Assembly (NCBI GenBank): GCA_934045905.1 | Contig: OW203768.1 | Span: 21,280,770-21,344,769, forward strand | Reading direction: 5' to 3' | Length of the DNA stretch: 64,000 nt | Source of the DNA: Leuctra nigra | Taxonomy: Eukaryota > Arthropoda > Insecta > Plecoptera > Leuctridae | Shown: piece by piece, positions 11,901 to 26,748 of the stretch | How positions within the stretch are numbered: the stretch's first letter is position 1 | Layout: every line of letters starts with the position of its first letter | Position numbers and translations under genes: made by a program | The notes under the pieces: generated by a model | The model's input: only the letters and a program-made list of their open reading frames with translations | Databases searched by the model: none | Told to the model about the DNA's origin: nothing

Positions 11901-14900
11901 ATGATTATAACGATTAACTTAGAAGAAGTAACTAACGGTGAAGAGGAGCAGCAGTGAAGAGATGGATGTATGGAAGATCAACTACTTAATTGTTGAATAC
12001 AGACCAATTGTGTATACCTATTTTATGTGCTCAATAAATTACATTGTGTTATGTTATGTTCTGTTACTATTTTAAGATAAAGTTTCCAAATGACCACTCT
12101 ATCATTCTCTACAACTTTGTCGCCTCAACATGTTCTGGGTCTTCATTTGTGAGCCTTAAGTTTTAATCGGACCACTTTCTAATACATTATACATTCTCTA
12201 TACTACATAATAAGTGCAATGTTAAATGAGGCATATCCCCCCCCCCCCCTCCCCCCCCCCAAACCTAACATGCTTTGACCACGGGTCAAAATAATACCTT
12301 TACACCAGTACACTCTCCGCTACGTAATTATGTCCCCTACCTGAATTAAACACCGAATGCACAATAACAATTCAAATGAATAAATTATCTGCTAATGCAA
12401 TTCTCCTCTGGCTAACTCAAAATTAATTATTCCTCAAGCCCAATCGCTATTCCCGTGAATTTGGAGGACACTGATGATGTCACGCTATTGGTACACCAAA
12501 AGCATAGCGGTTGGCGGCAAAGTGTCACAATTATTACGCATATTTAAGTAGTTATCTGTCAGTGTTACGCAGACCAAATTACAGGTGAACTAAACTCCAG
12601 TATTGTTCAAGAGTTCAACGACATCGCACTGACGTAACGGTCCAAGATGGCGGCGGTGCAGAAGTGAAAGTGATGAGCATGAAGAGGTTTTTGTCGGTTA
12701 TTAAACTTATTACGTAGAGGTTTGAAAACTGACCGCAAAATCCTACTAATGAGTGAATGAACCACTTAGCATGTTTGTGTGATCCAGTTTCTATATGCCC
12801 TCTATTTAGATAGTTTTTTGTATACCGACTCAGCTGATCTGTAGCAATTCGATACAAACGATTTGTCAGAAGATGTTCGGAGAATTTAGAAGTTCTAGTT
12901 TAGTTTTCAAGAGAGCCGCAAAGTGGGCTTGTTGCGAACTAACTTATCTTTATAGCGATATAAAATAAAACAAGAATGATAATGAAACAAAGCTGCAGTG
13001 GAAGAATGTCATATTGTTTCTACAAAAACAAGTGTAGGTACCAATATTGACACAAATTCGTGCCTAAGGAGACAAAAGACACTTGCGGTTTCGGAATATT
13101 GAAGAGAATCTACATATGATTTGCTTGCCTTTCGACACTATTGCTATATACCATTATTATTTCTTACAAACATTATTAATAAATGAATTTCAAAAATGTT
13201 GCATTGTGTCTATCATAAACACTTTTAAAACAATAAAATGAAAACACACTTTTTTATTTCACAACAAATTCAATATGTTTGACATATTAAACGTAATATT
13301 GGCCACGAACCGAAAAGAAAACAAGGAAAAAGGCGACGGCATTGTCTAACATTTAAGTTTCACGCAGAAATCCTAGCAGAACTTCTGTAGCTAATTATTT
13401 TTTTCATATGTCAAACCCCTTCATCTACTCGAACGAATTATCTCAGCTGCCATGCCTTATTTTACAATTCCGAATCTATTTCCAATCTCAATAGAAATCT
13501 TAATTCACACTTTGCTGGTAGAATAATTAGGAGAAAACTTATAGTTATAACCGCTCGGTTAGCAGATAACTATAGTTAAATACATGGCATTAACAATGGA
13601 ATAACAACATCTTGAACAAGCGTGTGATTTCTCTGTGTTTATTATCGGCTCGAGGTGTTTGGTTCGAGGCCCGTGAGATGCATTATGATGATCGTGATGG
13701 GTCTACTTTCACCTGGGGGTGGGGGGAGGGGCAGGAAGAAGATACGGATGTGGGGGCGGTGGACCCCGGCTTTCTATTGTCATTATCTCATTATGTCAAT
13801 AAAGATGCACTCGAAACGGATGACGGAGTACAGCAAGAACTCATTAACAACATCAAGGCTTATGTTGACGAAAAACGTTTATGACTATGATGATTTGGGC
13901 GTTGGGAATGGGAGTAGACTATTTGTAGAGAATAACTTCCCAGGATTTGCCTATCGACTGAGGTAAATCACGAAATAAACCTCAGTCAGGAAAGACAGCC
14001 GCTAAACTCATGACTTCCGGAATAGTCATAGGCTGACTTTCCTCAGTCTCGTCAAAGATATTACGAATATAGTGAATATCTTTGGTATCGTGTTCGTAAA
14101 CTGACCGAGTGTCATAACTCATATCTAAGTATAGTCTCTTACGTAAAGAGTAATCGTCAACGATTGGATTTCAAGGTATCAGCGATTGGTTTTGATCTCG
14201 GCTCTGGTGTCGGTGTTTGATTCTGAACAGCGGATTGGTGAAAGGCGGTGACATAACGCTAGTGACATATTCTCCATGCTTCAGCTCCTTCAGTGCTGTT
14301 TAGTCCGTCTGATCACGTTTAGGCCCGTGATATCAGATTTTATGTATTGAAACCAGTGTTGAATCCAGACATTTTTCTCGGGAGGGGCACTTGAATAGTT
14401 GGGGGTGGCATATTTTTTTGGTACTTTTTGGATATTGGTGTTGGAGGGGGGGGGGGGGGGGGGAGAGTTAATTTATGAATATGCTTGTAGTTGTACAAAG
14501 CACAAAGCAATTATTATACGTAATATATTTTGATAGGTCACAGTGAAAAACAGGGGGTTCGGGGGCTTAGCCCCCGAGAAAATTTTTGATCAAGGTCATT
14601 TGTTTAGGTACAATTTTAAATCACAGTGTATAGCTATTTTGGGGAATTATAAATTGCAAAATATCCAAAAAATGGTCCAAGAGATTTAAGAACAGGTAAA
14701 TTTATTAAACTTATTAGAATATACATGTCCGGGGCGCACAGCCCCGGAAAAAATTTGGAATTTTAATTCAATTCTAACCGTTTTGGAAGGTTTTAGACAT
14801 GATCCGTCTATTTTTACGTGTTTTTTTCACATATTTTTTTGAAAGTATTTTGAATAGGTATTTGTGCCGGGGAGGGCACATGCATACCTCGGGGGGGGGG

Positions 14901-17900
14901 GCAGTGCCCCCCCCCCCCCGAGGTATGCCTGGATTCAACACTGATTGAAACTACATTTTAAATGCTTTGTCTCGTTGTCAATAACGATGGAATCAAATAG
15001 CTTTTCCAACGATTGCTCATTTCAAGATGTCCCTTTCTAATTAATTTCTTCTTTTTAATCTCCTTTCCACAACATTGAGCGAGCCAGATCCTGAGCGATC
15101 TGTGGAAGTAACTAACAAATTGGACATTTGTCACCCTTCATTGACTCTTGAAGGCCTACTAAAATACACAGATAATATCTTGCTATTTCTTTAATGCGAA
15201 CTGTTCATTAACAGTTGTTTTGTATGTTTTGTTCAAACTCAGCGACTAAGTCACAAAATAACGTATTTTGTATCGTCATTGTTGTGAACAGCCAAAAGCC
15301 TGTTATAATTCTATTATTATTTATACGTTGCCTAATCATCTGACCTCATCATCAAATATCTACTTTAAATATCAATTTGAATTAAAACGTGTTGACCCAA
15401 ATCGCTTTGGTTTCGACGGATGTAAATCAAGTGTTGACGTAGCTTCCAGTAATTCCCTGGGCGAAATTACTGAAGGACATTAAGTTAGTCTATTACTGGA
15501 CTCCAGTTGTGAAACATATACAAGAAACTAATAATATATACATATCAAATAAAGTAAAAAAATTACAAGTACTATATATGCACACACGAACAAATTATAA
15601 ACGGTACCTCGAAAGAAAATGATTGGCTGCTATAAAGGTTAGATGGCATCATCCCATGAAGTCTGTATTAACGCATCATATAACTCTAGTATGTGAGCTC
15701 TGATTTCATTGATAATAACAAGGATTGATTGTCAAGGAACCTGACCAGCAGCCCATCAGTTTTGTGCAAAGTACCATTTTTAATTGGTTTAATTGGGGAT
15801 AGAGTTTAAATTTGACTGTTAAAAAATTAAAAATTTTAAAATGGAATATACATTCTTCAATTAATAGAGCATTTTTGTGTGTTTCATTTTCTGGTTGAAT
15901 ATGGTAGGTATATAATTATATCTTCGAAAGTTTGTTAATGAATTTTTTATAGTCTGTGACGGCTGCTATTTACAGAATGTATTTTCAGTAATTACTAGTC
16001 AATTACTGTCAATGAATGATGTATTTTTAGACCAAATCGGTGTGAAATCCCCTGACTTTTACGACAATTGTTCTTTCTTTCCTGTACTTTACTTGTAATG
16101 CACAATTCAGTGTTGTTGGCATAGAAAGTGTAAACCCACAATATTCGGTGTACTTAGTCAGAGAAAGTAATTTATTCTCATCATTTGTCAGACCTAAAAA
16201 AAATCAAATGAAATTAGCATCCCGTCAAAACCACGGATTGGGAAAATGCATCAATTCTAATTCAGTTTGACACAGCAATAAAACATCGAACAAAAAAAAT
16301 GTATAAGAAAAGTGAAAGTTCCACCACCGCCGACCAATTACGATCGTTTTGTTGAGGGTTTTCAAGTAGGCCGTGATCATCCGGTCGGGCAGGCAGTCAT
16401 GTGCAGTGATTGTACCGAGCATTATCCGTGGCAAATAAGCGGTTACACGACCAACAATCACTTGTTTTACGCCTGTTAACAATCGTTTTAATTAAACAGC
16501 TGTTAGAGGAATTAATTCTATGGTTGCGTTTGACCATGTTGTTTTGATGATACAAAAGATGCCCAGTCACTGAGATGCGAAACGAGGGACAAAACGATTG
16601 TCAAAATGTCCCTGACATCAATTTCAGAACCATCCGAATCCACTTAGTAACTACAACTTATCTCCTGTATTTTGATAACATAAACATCATTAATTTAAAT
16701 ATTATGCATTTCTGAAATTTAATTAAACATATGTTTCCAGTCGAAATTCCCACAATTATCGTAAATTCAATGTCATCTGATTTTAAAATGAACTGCAAAA
16801 GAAACGATATTTTTTTTACAAATCCTCTCACAAGATAAGACGTAATTTTCTACCTGACCTCGATTAATTATCATCAAAATCATCTTTGACAGTTGAATAG
16901 TTCTCGTCTCTATAACCCGCTTCTCCTACACATAACTGCAGCTGCTGAAAGTGCATCCACTGCATTCATGGAAGTAGGCCTCGTTACAAAGCTGCAACGG
17001 TGAAAGGATGGATTCTGACACATCTTGGTCCATCATCATGACCCACATAACATCTTCACACTTCTCATCTCAATTGACAAGATACAGGAAGACGTGATCT
17101 TGTAGGAAGCTCCTTACACGGCCTTCTCGAGGTTTCTTTGTTTAACAGCAACGTTTTAGAGGCGAACTGTGAGAAGAGTTACCAATGATTTTGAACTTTG
17201 AAACCAGGTCGTGCCTCGAGAGCAATGGGAAGCATGATGCTAGAGAGGAATTGTACTGATTCGTTCACAATCGGAGTTGAAAGTCCTAGAAATTATGCAC
17301 ACACATTGAATAGATGAGTTGAGGTTAAATCGCGATCGACGTCGATGTAAATCAGGGTGTGGAACCGAAATGAACAGTTATTTTTGTAGGAACCTGAACC
17401 GGAACGAAACCCATATTAATATTAAACATTATTTGGAATCCATAAAGGTTCAAAAAGGTTTATTTAAATAATTAATTTCATTGAATTTTGCGTGGCCTTG
17501 AAGATTTTTTTAAATCGATTTTTATCAATATCGTTTACCAATGTAATTGTTAACAAAATAAGGCTTTGTACGAGTATTCAGAACAGTTCAATGAAAATAA
17601 TTCCATGTAATGGTTTATTAGATTTACTTTGTCCTACAGACGTTTAGTGCCCTAAAATTAGTAAAATTGGCACTAAACATCTGTTGGACAAAATACAACT
17701 AATAACTTATTCCAAACTATGAAATTATTTTCATTGAACTTTTCTGATTACTCGTACAAATCCCTATTTTGTTAACAATTATACATTGGTAATAGATATT
17801 AATAAAAATCGATTAAAAAACTCTTCAAGGCCACGCTCACTAATCAGCCGTCTTAAATATGAAATTATGTATTGCTATTTACAGTTTTTCAAATAAATGA

Positions 17901-20900
17901 TCACCGAGTCAAATTAATGTTCGACATTTCTGAGCCGTTACCAAACTGGTAAATAATTTGTATTATTGTTTGAAATTAATGGAACCAACTCGAACCCTTA
18001 TGGAACCACATTGGAACCGGAACATGAATCAGAACCGTTATTTTATTTTTCCAGGAACCGGAACCGGAATCGGAACCGATATTTTTAAAAACTTTGAACC
18101 GGTACCGGAACCGGAACCGATATAAATCCGCTGTGGATTCGAATGTAACAGTTACTAAATGACCGAGTGTGGTTTTGATGCCAGTCGGTCCGGCCCGGAC
18201 CTGCTCAACACTCGTCTGGCAAGTCAGGCGGAATGTCGTCTGCGGACCTCCTTGGGGTTCACGCAAACGCGGTTCTCACAGCAGTTCGGATGATTTGTGT
18301 AGCGATGACAGTCATTTCGCTGCTAGTTAGCATTCAAACGCTTTCTAAGTTTACAAGATTTCCTTCCTTTGTTGTTTCTTCCCTTCACTGAACTCTGTGA
18401 TGACTCGAGTCAACATTGATTGCAAGAAAATAGCAAATGAAATATTGATTTTAGTTTATTAGTAGCACTGTTCTTCAACTTGACTAAAGCGACGGGTTAT
18501 GGACTATGATGGTTGGTAGATGATGAGCTAAGATGTTTAGACCATATCCTTTTTCATTTTTTGTTCAGACACGTCTAAAAATGATACAAAAATATTATGC
18601 TTCGTAAGTTTCTGGTTTCAAAAATAAGTGCTTTATTTTCCCTGAAAATGCCTTTTCTAAATTTGTTATGAATTCAGTCTTTTTCTTGCTATTTTATAAG
18701 GTTTTTGTCATTCTTTTTTTTTTAATTTTTTGGGAAAATAATATCAAATATTTGTTTTAAGGTCCCTGTATATCACGTGACTTTTTAACCAAAAAGCTAC
18801 ACATTTTCTATTGGAAGGGTTCAGTTCAGCAAATACTTCTCCCTCATCAGATAAGTTAGGACACATCTGTTGGAACTAATTCTACGCAGAAAAGAACTGC
18901 GAAAATAACATATTAGATGATTTTACTTCCTTGCACCTAAATATTCTCAAATCAAGACCTGAAGTTGAAGGAAATTCTACGAGTTGCCAAAAACAGCAAA
19001 CATTACTCTAATAAAAAGGCATATGCATCACAAACCTATAACGCAATGTCAGAATATATAACATGCGCTCTTTCTTCCTCTTTCCAACGAAATGTTGAGA
19101 TATTAATTATATCCACTATTATGAATGTAATGTTTAAACGAACAGCACTTGGTTTTGACAGTCTTCACACGCGTACGTATACACGATATTTGTGTTGTTT
19201 TTATTTATTAAACCACTGCAAAAATAAATATTATTGACTGCAAATATTGATAAGCTCCAGTATGCAGTGAATTTTCTTCATAAATCACCTTGGATTATTC
19301 AACATGAACGATGTAAGGTATGTACTCATAGGTAACTATTTCTTTTGATCGGATGTAGAGAAATAAAGTCACGTGATACACAATGGCCTTAAGTTACAAC
19401 TGTTACTCCAGTCACTTTATCATTTGACCCCAAACTAATTATTTCTAAAAATGTTTTTTATTATATATTATATTATGTATATTATTATTATATAATTATA
19501 TAATTATATTATTATTATATATATTATGTGTTTTTTATAATTATTAATGTTTTCCAAATTTTACTGCAAATTTTTAACACCGATACAACTACGACGCTTT
19601 TCATAAATTACATTTTATTATGGTCCACCTTAGTAACTTTATGAACGAAAGTTTTCCAATTTTTGGGCAGCCAAGTTGATTTTACAGATTTTAAGGCACA
19701 TACTTATCAAATTTTTAAACGACTTTCTTTAGTTAATAGTTTATTTCACAATTGTTAGATTTGAGTAAATGTTTAATATGTCATAATGCACCATCTTATG
19801 CACAAGTTCTGAAAATGTTGTGCTAATAGCTCAAACGGCTGTCGTTTTAGAGCCGTTTTGGTTTATTTGAGGTTATTTGCAAGGAAAGAAATTACTTTCA
19901 AACAACAAATATTTTTTCTCGATTGTGTTTATTTTCAACAATAATTAATCACGTAATAAATTAACCGGAAGTTCAAACATTATTAGAATAAAAATTAATA
20001 CGTGATTTCCACAAAATTATCTGTAAAAACAAAATGGCTACTCAAAAATGTCTATAATTTTTTTTTATTCAATAACTATGTTTAACGGATCAAAATAGTT
20101 ATTTTTCATTTTAATTTTTAATTAGCATGTGCTTTAAATCTCAAATTGAATGTGAAATCATTTTTTTTTCAATGTATGTCGAAATGTTTTTTGGGAAAAA
20201 TAGTTATATTAAGCCGATTTTGGTAAACTTTTTATATGTCATATTGTATCAAGTGAGGAATATTTCAGTGCAAAAATGAAGATGATAACTTAAATAACGA
20301 CTCGTATAGAGCAGTTTTAATAAAATTTATGTTTTTGTATTTAAATGGATATGATTGGATAACAATGAATGCGATAAAGCTGATTATTTTTTTTGAGTTG
20401 CACAAAACATTCCAAAAAAATAAAAAAAATATTGAAAGTAAAAATTTCCTTTGCATTTTCAAGTGAAAAATAAAATGGTGATTTTGACAAAACACTTGAT
20501 AAAAACAAAATGGCGGCCCAAAATTTGGTAAACTTTCGTTTATGAGTTATGGGAGTAGACCTCAATAATATTGTCAAAAAACATTTTTAGAAACAATTAG
20601 TTTGGGGTTGGACCCTTTTTTTCAGTAAAATGACTGGAGTATGTTGTCTTCACAAAATTTCCATCCTTCACTTGGATGATCAGCAAGAACAAAGATACTT
20701 GACACATTGACATATTCATACAATAATTTAAGTTAATTTTAATATCTTACTCCAAATTTATCTCCTAAACCAATAAATACTATACTATTTGCCTGCCTTT
20801 TTAGACGTTTCATATGACCTAAACATCATATAGCCCTAATGATGAGATATGACGAATAATAAAGGGTGGACGTTGGACAGGAGTCGGTCGTGGCTCATCA

Positions 20901-23900
20901 GCCGACTGAGGGAGACTGTAAATCCTCAGTCATGATGGACGGCCCTGCGAATCGAACTTCGGACTTTCGGAGTGCAAGTCAAGAGCTTTATGTACCAGCT
21001 TGTTCGTTGATAAACATTGGCAAGCAAAGCACGTAATTGAGCATTCAGTGATCTTCAATTATAGACGCAAAATATCTGTTGGCCATGAGAGCCATTATAC
21101 AACATTAAAACCATCAAAATAGTAAAATATAGAACCAGTTTGAATAAACACTTGAAGCAATTTTATTTTTAACTGCTTCGTTTGTCCTTCAGATGTTAAA
21201 TGACAGACTATAATATGACTTATCCTTTAATACTACCTATACATTTCTGCAGGTCACTAAGTTCCAACGGTATATAATGTGTATATGGTTTCATCTGCCA
21301 TTTCAAACGATTGAACTCGAATGAAGTTGATTGAAAAACAATATTCAAATGGTGGTGGAAATTTGTCGGAATCCATATTTCGTGCCAAAAGGAAAAGAAG
21401 AATCCTTATAATTATGGCCCGTGATCTCGTAGTACAATTGACGACGAAGAATATGCGGAAGATGTTTGATTGTTGATGAGAACTTCCTCAAGTAATTTCG
21501 TATGCAATGCTTTGCCTTCCGGATGTTCCGGGTTCTATTCCCGAGACTGTCCTTGAGTCTGAGGATCCGGGGGGGGGGGGGGGGGGGGGAAGGGTTAGGT
21601 CAACTATTTAGGCCACGACCGCCTCCTTCCCACCGTTCATCCTTACCCAATCATAATCCCAATCATCCATGATTCTAGTTGTACAACAGTGCGACGTTAA
21701 AAGCCAATAAAATGAAACAAATTACGAAGAAAATTGTACGAATGTCTTTTCTGTATCTCAGAGGTAGAAGGGCGGAAGTACACTATGAATCTTGAGATGG
21801 TCTCAAACCAGTATTTCTGGGTGCACCCAAACATAGTTCTAATGGTGGTAAGAGAATAGTTGAGAGTGAGAGTAGGTGGAGAGAGATATCTGTAATTTGT
21901 TGGCATCAGTCAAATTGCAATTGAAAGAGTTCGTTATCTTATTTTAAAAGTGTGCAACGCAAAATCGAGAAAATGGATTACACCCTTCTTCCTCTGAGGT
22001 TCACGATAGGTTTATAGATTTATTCGTCACACCGTGATCACGAAGTGTGAAGACAAGAAAGTAATTCTTACTAGTGTCTATCTCTTAACGTATACAGACG
22101 AAGTATGGTCGTACTTTCTGAAAAGACGTGAACACGTACCTGTGAGAGCTGCACGTACTGACAGGATGTGAACACGTACCTGTGAGAGCTGCACGTACTG
22201 ACAGGATGTGAACACGTACCTGTGAGAGCTGCACGTACTGACAGGATGACGTGCTAGCTTGTGAACACGTACCTGTGAGAGCTGCACGTACTGACAGGAT
22301 GTGAACACGTACCTGTGAGAGCTGCACGTACTGACAGGATGTGAACACGTACCTGTGAGAGCTGCACGTACTGACAGGATGTGAACACGTACCTGTGAGA
22401 GCTGCACGTACTGACAGGATGACGTGCTAGCTTGTGAACACGTACCTGTGAGAGCTGCACGTACTGACAGGATGTGAACACGTACCTGTGAGAGCTGCAC
22501 GTACTGACAGGATGTGAACACGTACCTGTGAGAGCTGCACGTACTGACAGGATGTGAACACGTACCTGTGAGAGCTGCACGTACTGACAGGATGTGAACA
22601 CGTACCTGTGAGAGCTGCACGTACTGACAGGATGTGAACACGTACCTGTGAGAGCTGCACGTACTGACAGGATGTGAACACGTACCTGTGAGAGCTGCAC
22701 GTACTGACAGGATGTGAACACGTACCTGTGAGAGCTGCACGTACTGACAGGATGTGAACACGTACCTGTGAGAGCTGCACGTACTGACAGGATGTGAACA
22801 CGTACCTGTGAGAGCTGCACGTACTGACAGGATGTGAACACGTACCTGTGAGAGCTACACGTACTGACAGGATGTGAACACGTACCTGTGAGAGCTGCAC
22901 GTACTGACAGGATGTGAACACGTACCTGTGAGAGCTGCACGTACTGACAGGATGTGAACACGTACCTGTGAGAGCTGCACGTACTGACAGGATGCTGTGG
23001 AGGAGATCCAGGAAGCAGCTAAGATGAAGGAGCCCAAGATCACGCTACATGCCACAAGCGTGAGAGCAGCGATGCGCGCGATTTGCACAGCAGACGAGCG
23101 TGGCTTCTGGTAGGCCTGGAACAAAACATCAGCTCTTAGACTCAACATAATGCACAACTCAAATCCCAAAGAAGGCGACGGGAAAATGAAATTACCCTTG
23201 ACCAATCCACAGATCGGATGCTGGCGACTGCATAGCAGGATTGCGGTGCAGTGACTGTTGGTGCATACAATGTGCATGTGCAATAGTCTAGTGTGCGAGA
23301 AGAATTGCACAAGCTATGGGTGCGAATGGTTACAAATATAACACCCACAAGTATATTCCCATCGGTTTACAGAGTGATCTCAGGGCAACGTAAATACGAG
23401 ACGAGATTATTATTGAATTGGTGGCCTTTTTTAACGAACCAACCACGAATAATTTGTTTGAAATCAGTGTACGATGATTATCTACAAAATCAAGCGTACG
23501 TTTCCTTATTTAACAGCAATTAAAAATTGAGGAAAGAAAACTTCGCATATATAATAAGAAATACAAGGTTTTGTACTATTCAGAAGTATATGACAAAATT
23601 AATAGTGGATGAAGAGCTCTTTAAAAAAAATCTGTTTTGGGCCAAACAAAATGCCATGCTTGTCATAGTTCGTCATAGTTCAACTATGAACGGTACTGTT
23701 GATGCAAAATTGTATTAATTTCCGTAAGTTTTACTTCGGTTAACTTCTAAGAAAGTAAAAATACATAATGTGAAGCTGAAACGTCATTGGGTCATCCTCT
23801 TCACTTGACAACCCATAACAATATAATTTGCAACTCATTGATTCCTGCCTTTTGGTTATAAAACTGTCTTATTTCTTCCATTAGCTACGCTTGTTCGCTC

Positions 23901-26712
23901 ACAAATATATCCACAGAGAAACTAACTGCGGTCGGTGAAAATAAGAGAATGCCCTTCACGATAATCCATATTGTCGTTTTACGTGATTTATACTTTTCAT
24001 TACGTTTAGAAAGTTGGCAATACTACGTTTCCCGAAGAGTGCATCGACTAATGCAGATGCAGTGTTTATAATCAATAGGTTGTTGCCCTTTAGCTGAGAA
24101 TTAGCGACTTTTCGGCTACCAGTGCAGTGGCTGCCGGTAAAGAAGGTCACTGTACGCTCTAGTAAATATCACACAGCATTGTCACACTCCGTGACACTTC
24201 GGAACAATTCGTGACACTTCGGTCACATGTGGAATAATTACACTATGATAATTTCTCTTGTTGCTTTGTTTATCACTTCAATAAACGGGCTATAAACCGG
24301 GTGTTAATTGTCTAAAGAATTAATAAGCAATTATGTTCCATTAAAGCTTGAAGTTTTTCTTCGGAGAGTGAAATTTTATTCCGTGTCATTTCTCAAGATG
24401 ATTGTGATTTTTATGAAAGGAATTAGAATAGTTTTCTTCTCACTTTTCACTATTGTCTCAAAATTGTCATTGATTAAGAGGCACGGTTCGTCAAATCGTT
24501 TTTGAAATTTCTCTTTACGCTAACAGAATTTTAAAAAATCAGATAGTAGCGACCAGACAGCTTAATATACTAAATAATGCCACACACTGGAGGCCAAGTC
24601 TTGAAACTTACGCTTTCAAGACGCAAACGCTCTCGGACGTCATAAAGTCCCATTTACTGTAAGAATGATGACCTTGAAATCTACTGTCAACTGTTTTAAT
24701 AGGTTTTAATATTGTTTTAATGACTGTATAATATATGTAATATTAATTGTAATGTTAATAAATTGTTTCGAAAAGATTGCTGGATGACAATCAAATAAGT
24801 GGCTTGACTTTATGTTTCAATGTCGATCACTCTTACAGTAAATGGGACTTTATGACGTCCTAGAGCGTTTGCGTCCTGAAAGCGTAAGTTTCAAGACTTG
24901 GCCTCCTGGAGTACTTTATAACCTTTGGTACGACCTCAAAGTGTTAAATTCAATATTTATTGTAAATTAATCGTATTTAACACTTTGAGGTCGCACCTAT
25001 GGTGACATTAATGGGTAGGTACTGTTTGATTTTTAAAAATTCTGTTATCGTGAAGAGAAATTTCCAAATAACGCTTTGACGAACCATGCGTTTCCGTTCG
25101 CCCAATTTACGAATCTCAAAGAAACACAGCATAGTTATTATTATTATTATTATTGTTTTTTTTGTCCATGTTTCTCCGACTTTGCGGGATTAACTATAAG
25201 AGTCTGGGCGGTCACATTACGCGACAAGCCCAGTACTCTTTTACAAGCCTAACGTTTTTCTTACAATACGAGATGTCCCAAGTAAGACTGCCCTCTGGGC
25301 TTGTTTGATAATTCTCTTGTCAAGGTGTAGCGTTTCCCAGGAATCTAGCATTTTTCTGGGTACCAAGCCATTGCAAGAAATCACAATTGGTATCACCCTA
25401 ACACTCTTCAAACGCCAGACATGTTTCATATCTATAAGGAGATCCTGGTATTTTCGCATTTTCTCCCCATGCGCCTTTGTGATGTTCTCGTCAAGAGGGA
25501 TGGTAATATCAATTACATCAACAGAACGAGCCTTCTTGTCATAAACTACAATATCTGGTCTGTTACATGCCACGCTACGATCCGTGATGATTTCCATGTC
25601 CCAATAAATCTTGCAACTATCGGACTCCAACACCCGAGCAGGGTCATACTTGTAATGTGGTAGCTTCTGCGTTATGAGTTTCCTGTTGCACGCCAGCTCC
25701 TGATGCACAATCTTAGCTACGGCGTTGTGCCTGTGGAGATAGTCATTTTCAGCCAGGGCTGAACAACCTGAAGAAATATGTTGTATTGATTCTGTAACAC
25801 TTCCACACAGGCGGCATTTATCAGATATATTTTCTTTCATGATATGCCTTCTGTAGCCGTTGGTCGCTATCACCTGGTCTTGAATGGCAAGAACGAACCC
25901 TTCCGTTTCCGGAAAAAGGCTGTCATCTTTAAGCCAAGCCACAGAATCCTCGAAACTAACACACTCCGCAGCGAGGTTTTCTCCATACCTTCCATGCAAT
26001 GGCTTACTTCTCCACTCAAGTAGCCTCGACTCAAGTGACCGTCTTTCTAAGACAGGGTTAACACCCCCTAAATTGAGGGGCGTGTAACCTAAGTCGGCAC
26101 GACAGACTGCACGGTAAGTAGGCGAGCCTTTCGCCAGAAAATACTCTCGCATGTTCTTCGATTGCGTCTTGCACAAGTCCTCAAGATTTAACAAACCTCG
26201 CCCACCTAGCTTCCTAGGCAAGTAAAGCCGCGCCATAGAGGATCGAGGATGGTGCATTCGATGTCTGGTTAGAGTCGTTCTTACTTTACGGTCTATTGCC
26301 TCAAGACTTGTTTGCGACCATTTGAGGACACTAAAAGTGTACAACAGTAAGGGCATAACCCAACAATTGATCGCTTTGATTTTATTTCCTGCAGTAAGCT
26401 GCGTCTTCATAATCGCATTCATCCTCCTGAAGAACCCCTTTTCAACCGTTCTATGCACATCTGCAGATCCAATCTGGAGTACTTGCCTCATGCCCAGATA
26501 CTTGTAACCCTTCTCAGGGTCAAGTTCTGGGATCTCCTCCCCACACAACAACTTCATGTTATCCACGGAATGGACCTTTCCTCGTTGTACATGCAAAACA
26601 GCGCATTTGTCAAGTCCAAACTCCATGCGGATAGAATTACTGAAGCCCGAAACCAATTCAAGGGAACTCTGAAGCTGGCTAGGTGTTTTAGCATACAACT
26701 TCAAATCATCCA

Positions 26713-26748
<36 letters not shown>

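Larger units (their letters stand above)
9704..22965 (-). other. Intron 2 of the membrane-protein gene (13.3 kb)
   Basis: No coding exon was found. From right to left it holds the 40-bp donor array, SINE copies, long inverted-repeat elements at 18.8-20.6 kb and 17.5-17.8 kb, a mariner-like MITE relic (15.6 kb), a hAT-like element (14.4-14.9 kb), a C run at 12240-12260 and a Helentron-like copy (10.5-11.8 kb). Stretches 11791-13880 and 15800-17480 show nothing recognisable. Confidence 0.7.

Noticed and set aside
12640..12670. CCAAGATGGCGGCGGTGCAG resembling a start codon with YY1 site
   Set aside because: The frame stops after MAAVQK and no splice donor or homology supports an exon.
22078..22961. 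Long minus-strand open frames (up to 235 codons) with a 40-residue repeat
   Set aside because: They exist only because the 40-bp unit lacks stops in all frames; the segment is intronic by the exon 2 to exon 3 join.
22128..22993. CRISPR-like array
   Set aside because: Units are directly contiguous without unique spacers, and the DNA is eukaryotic.
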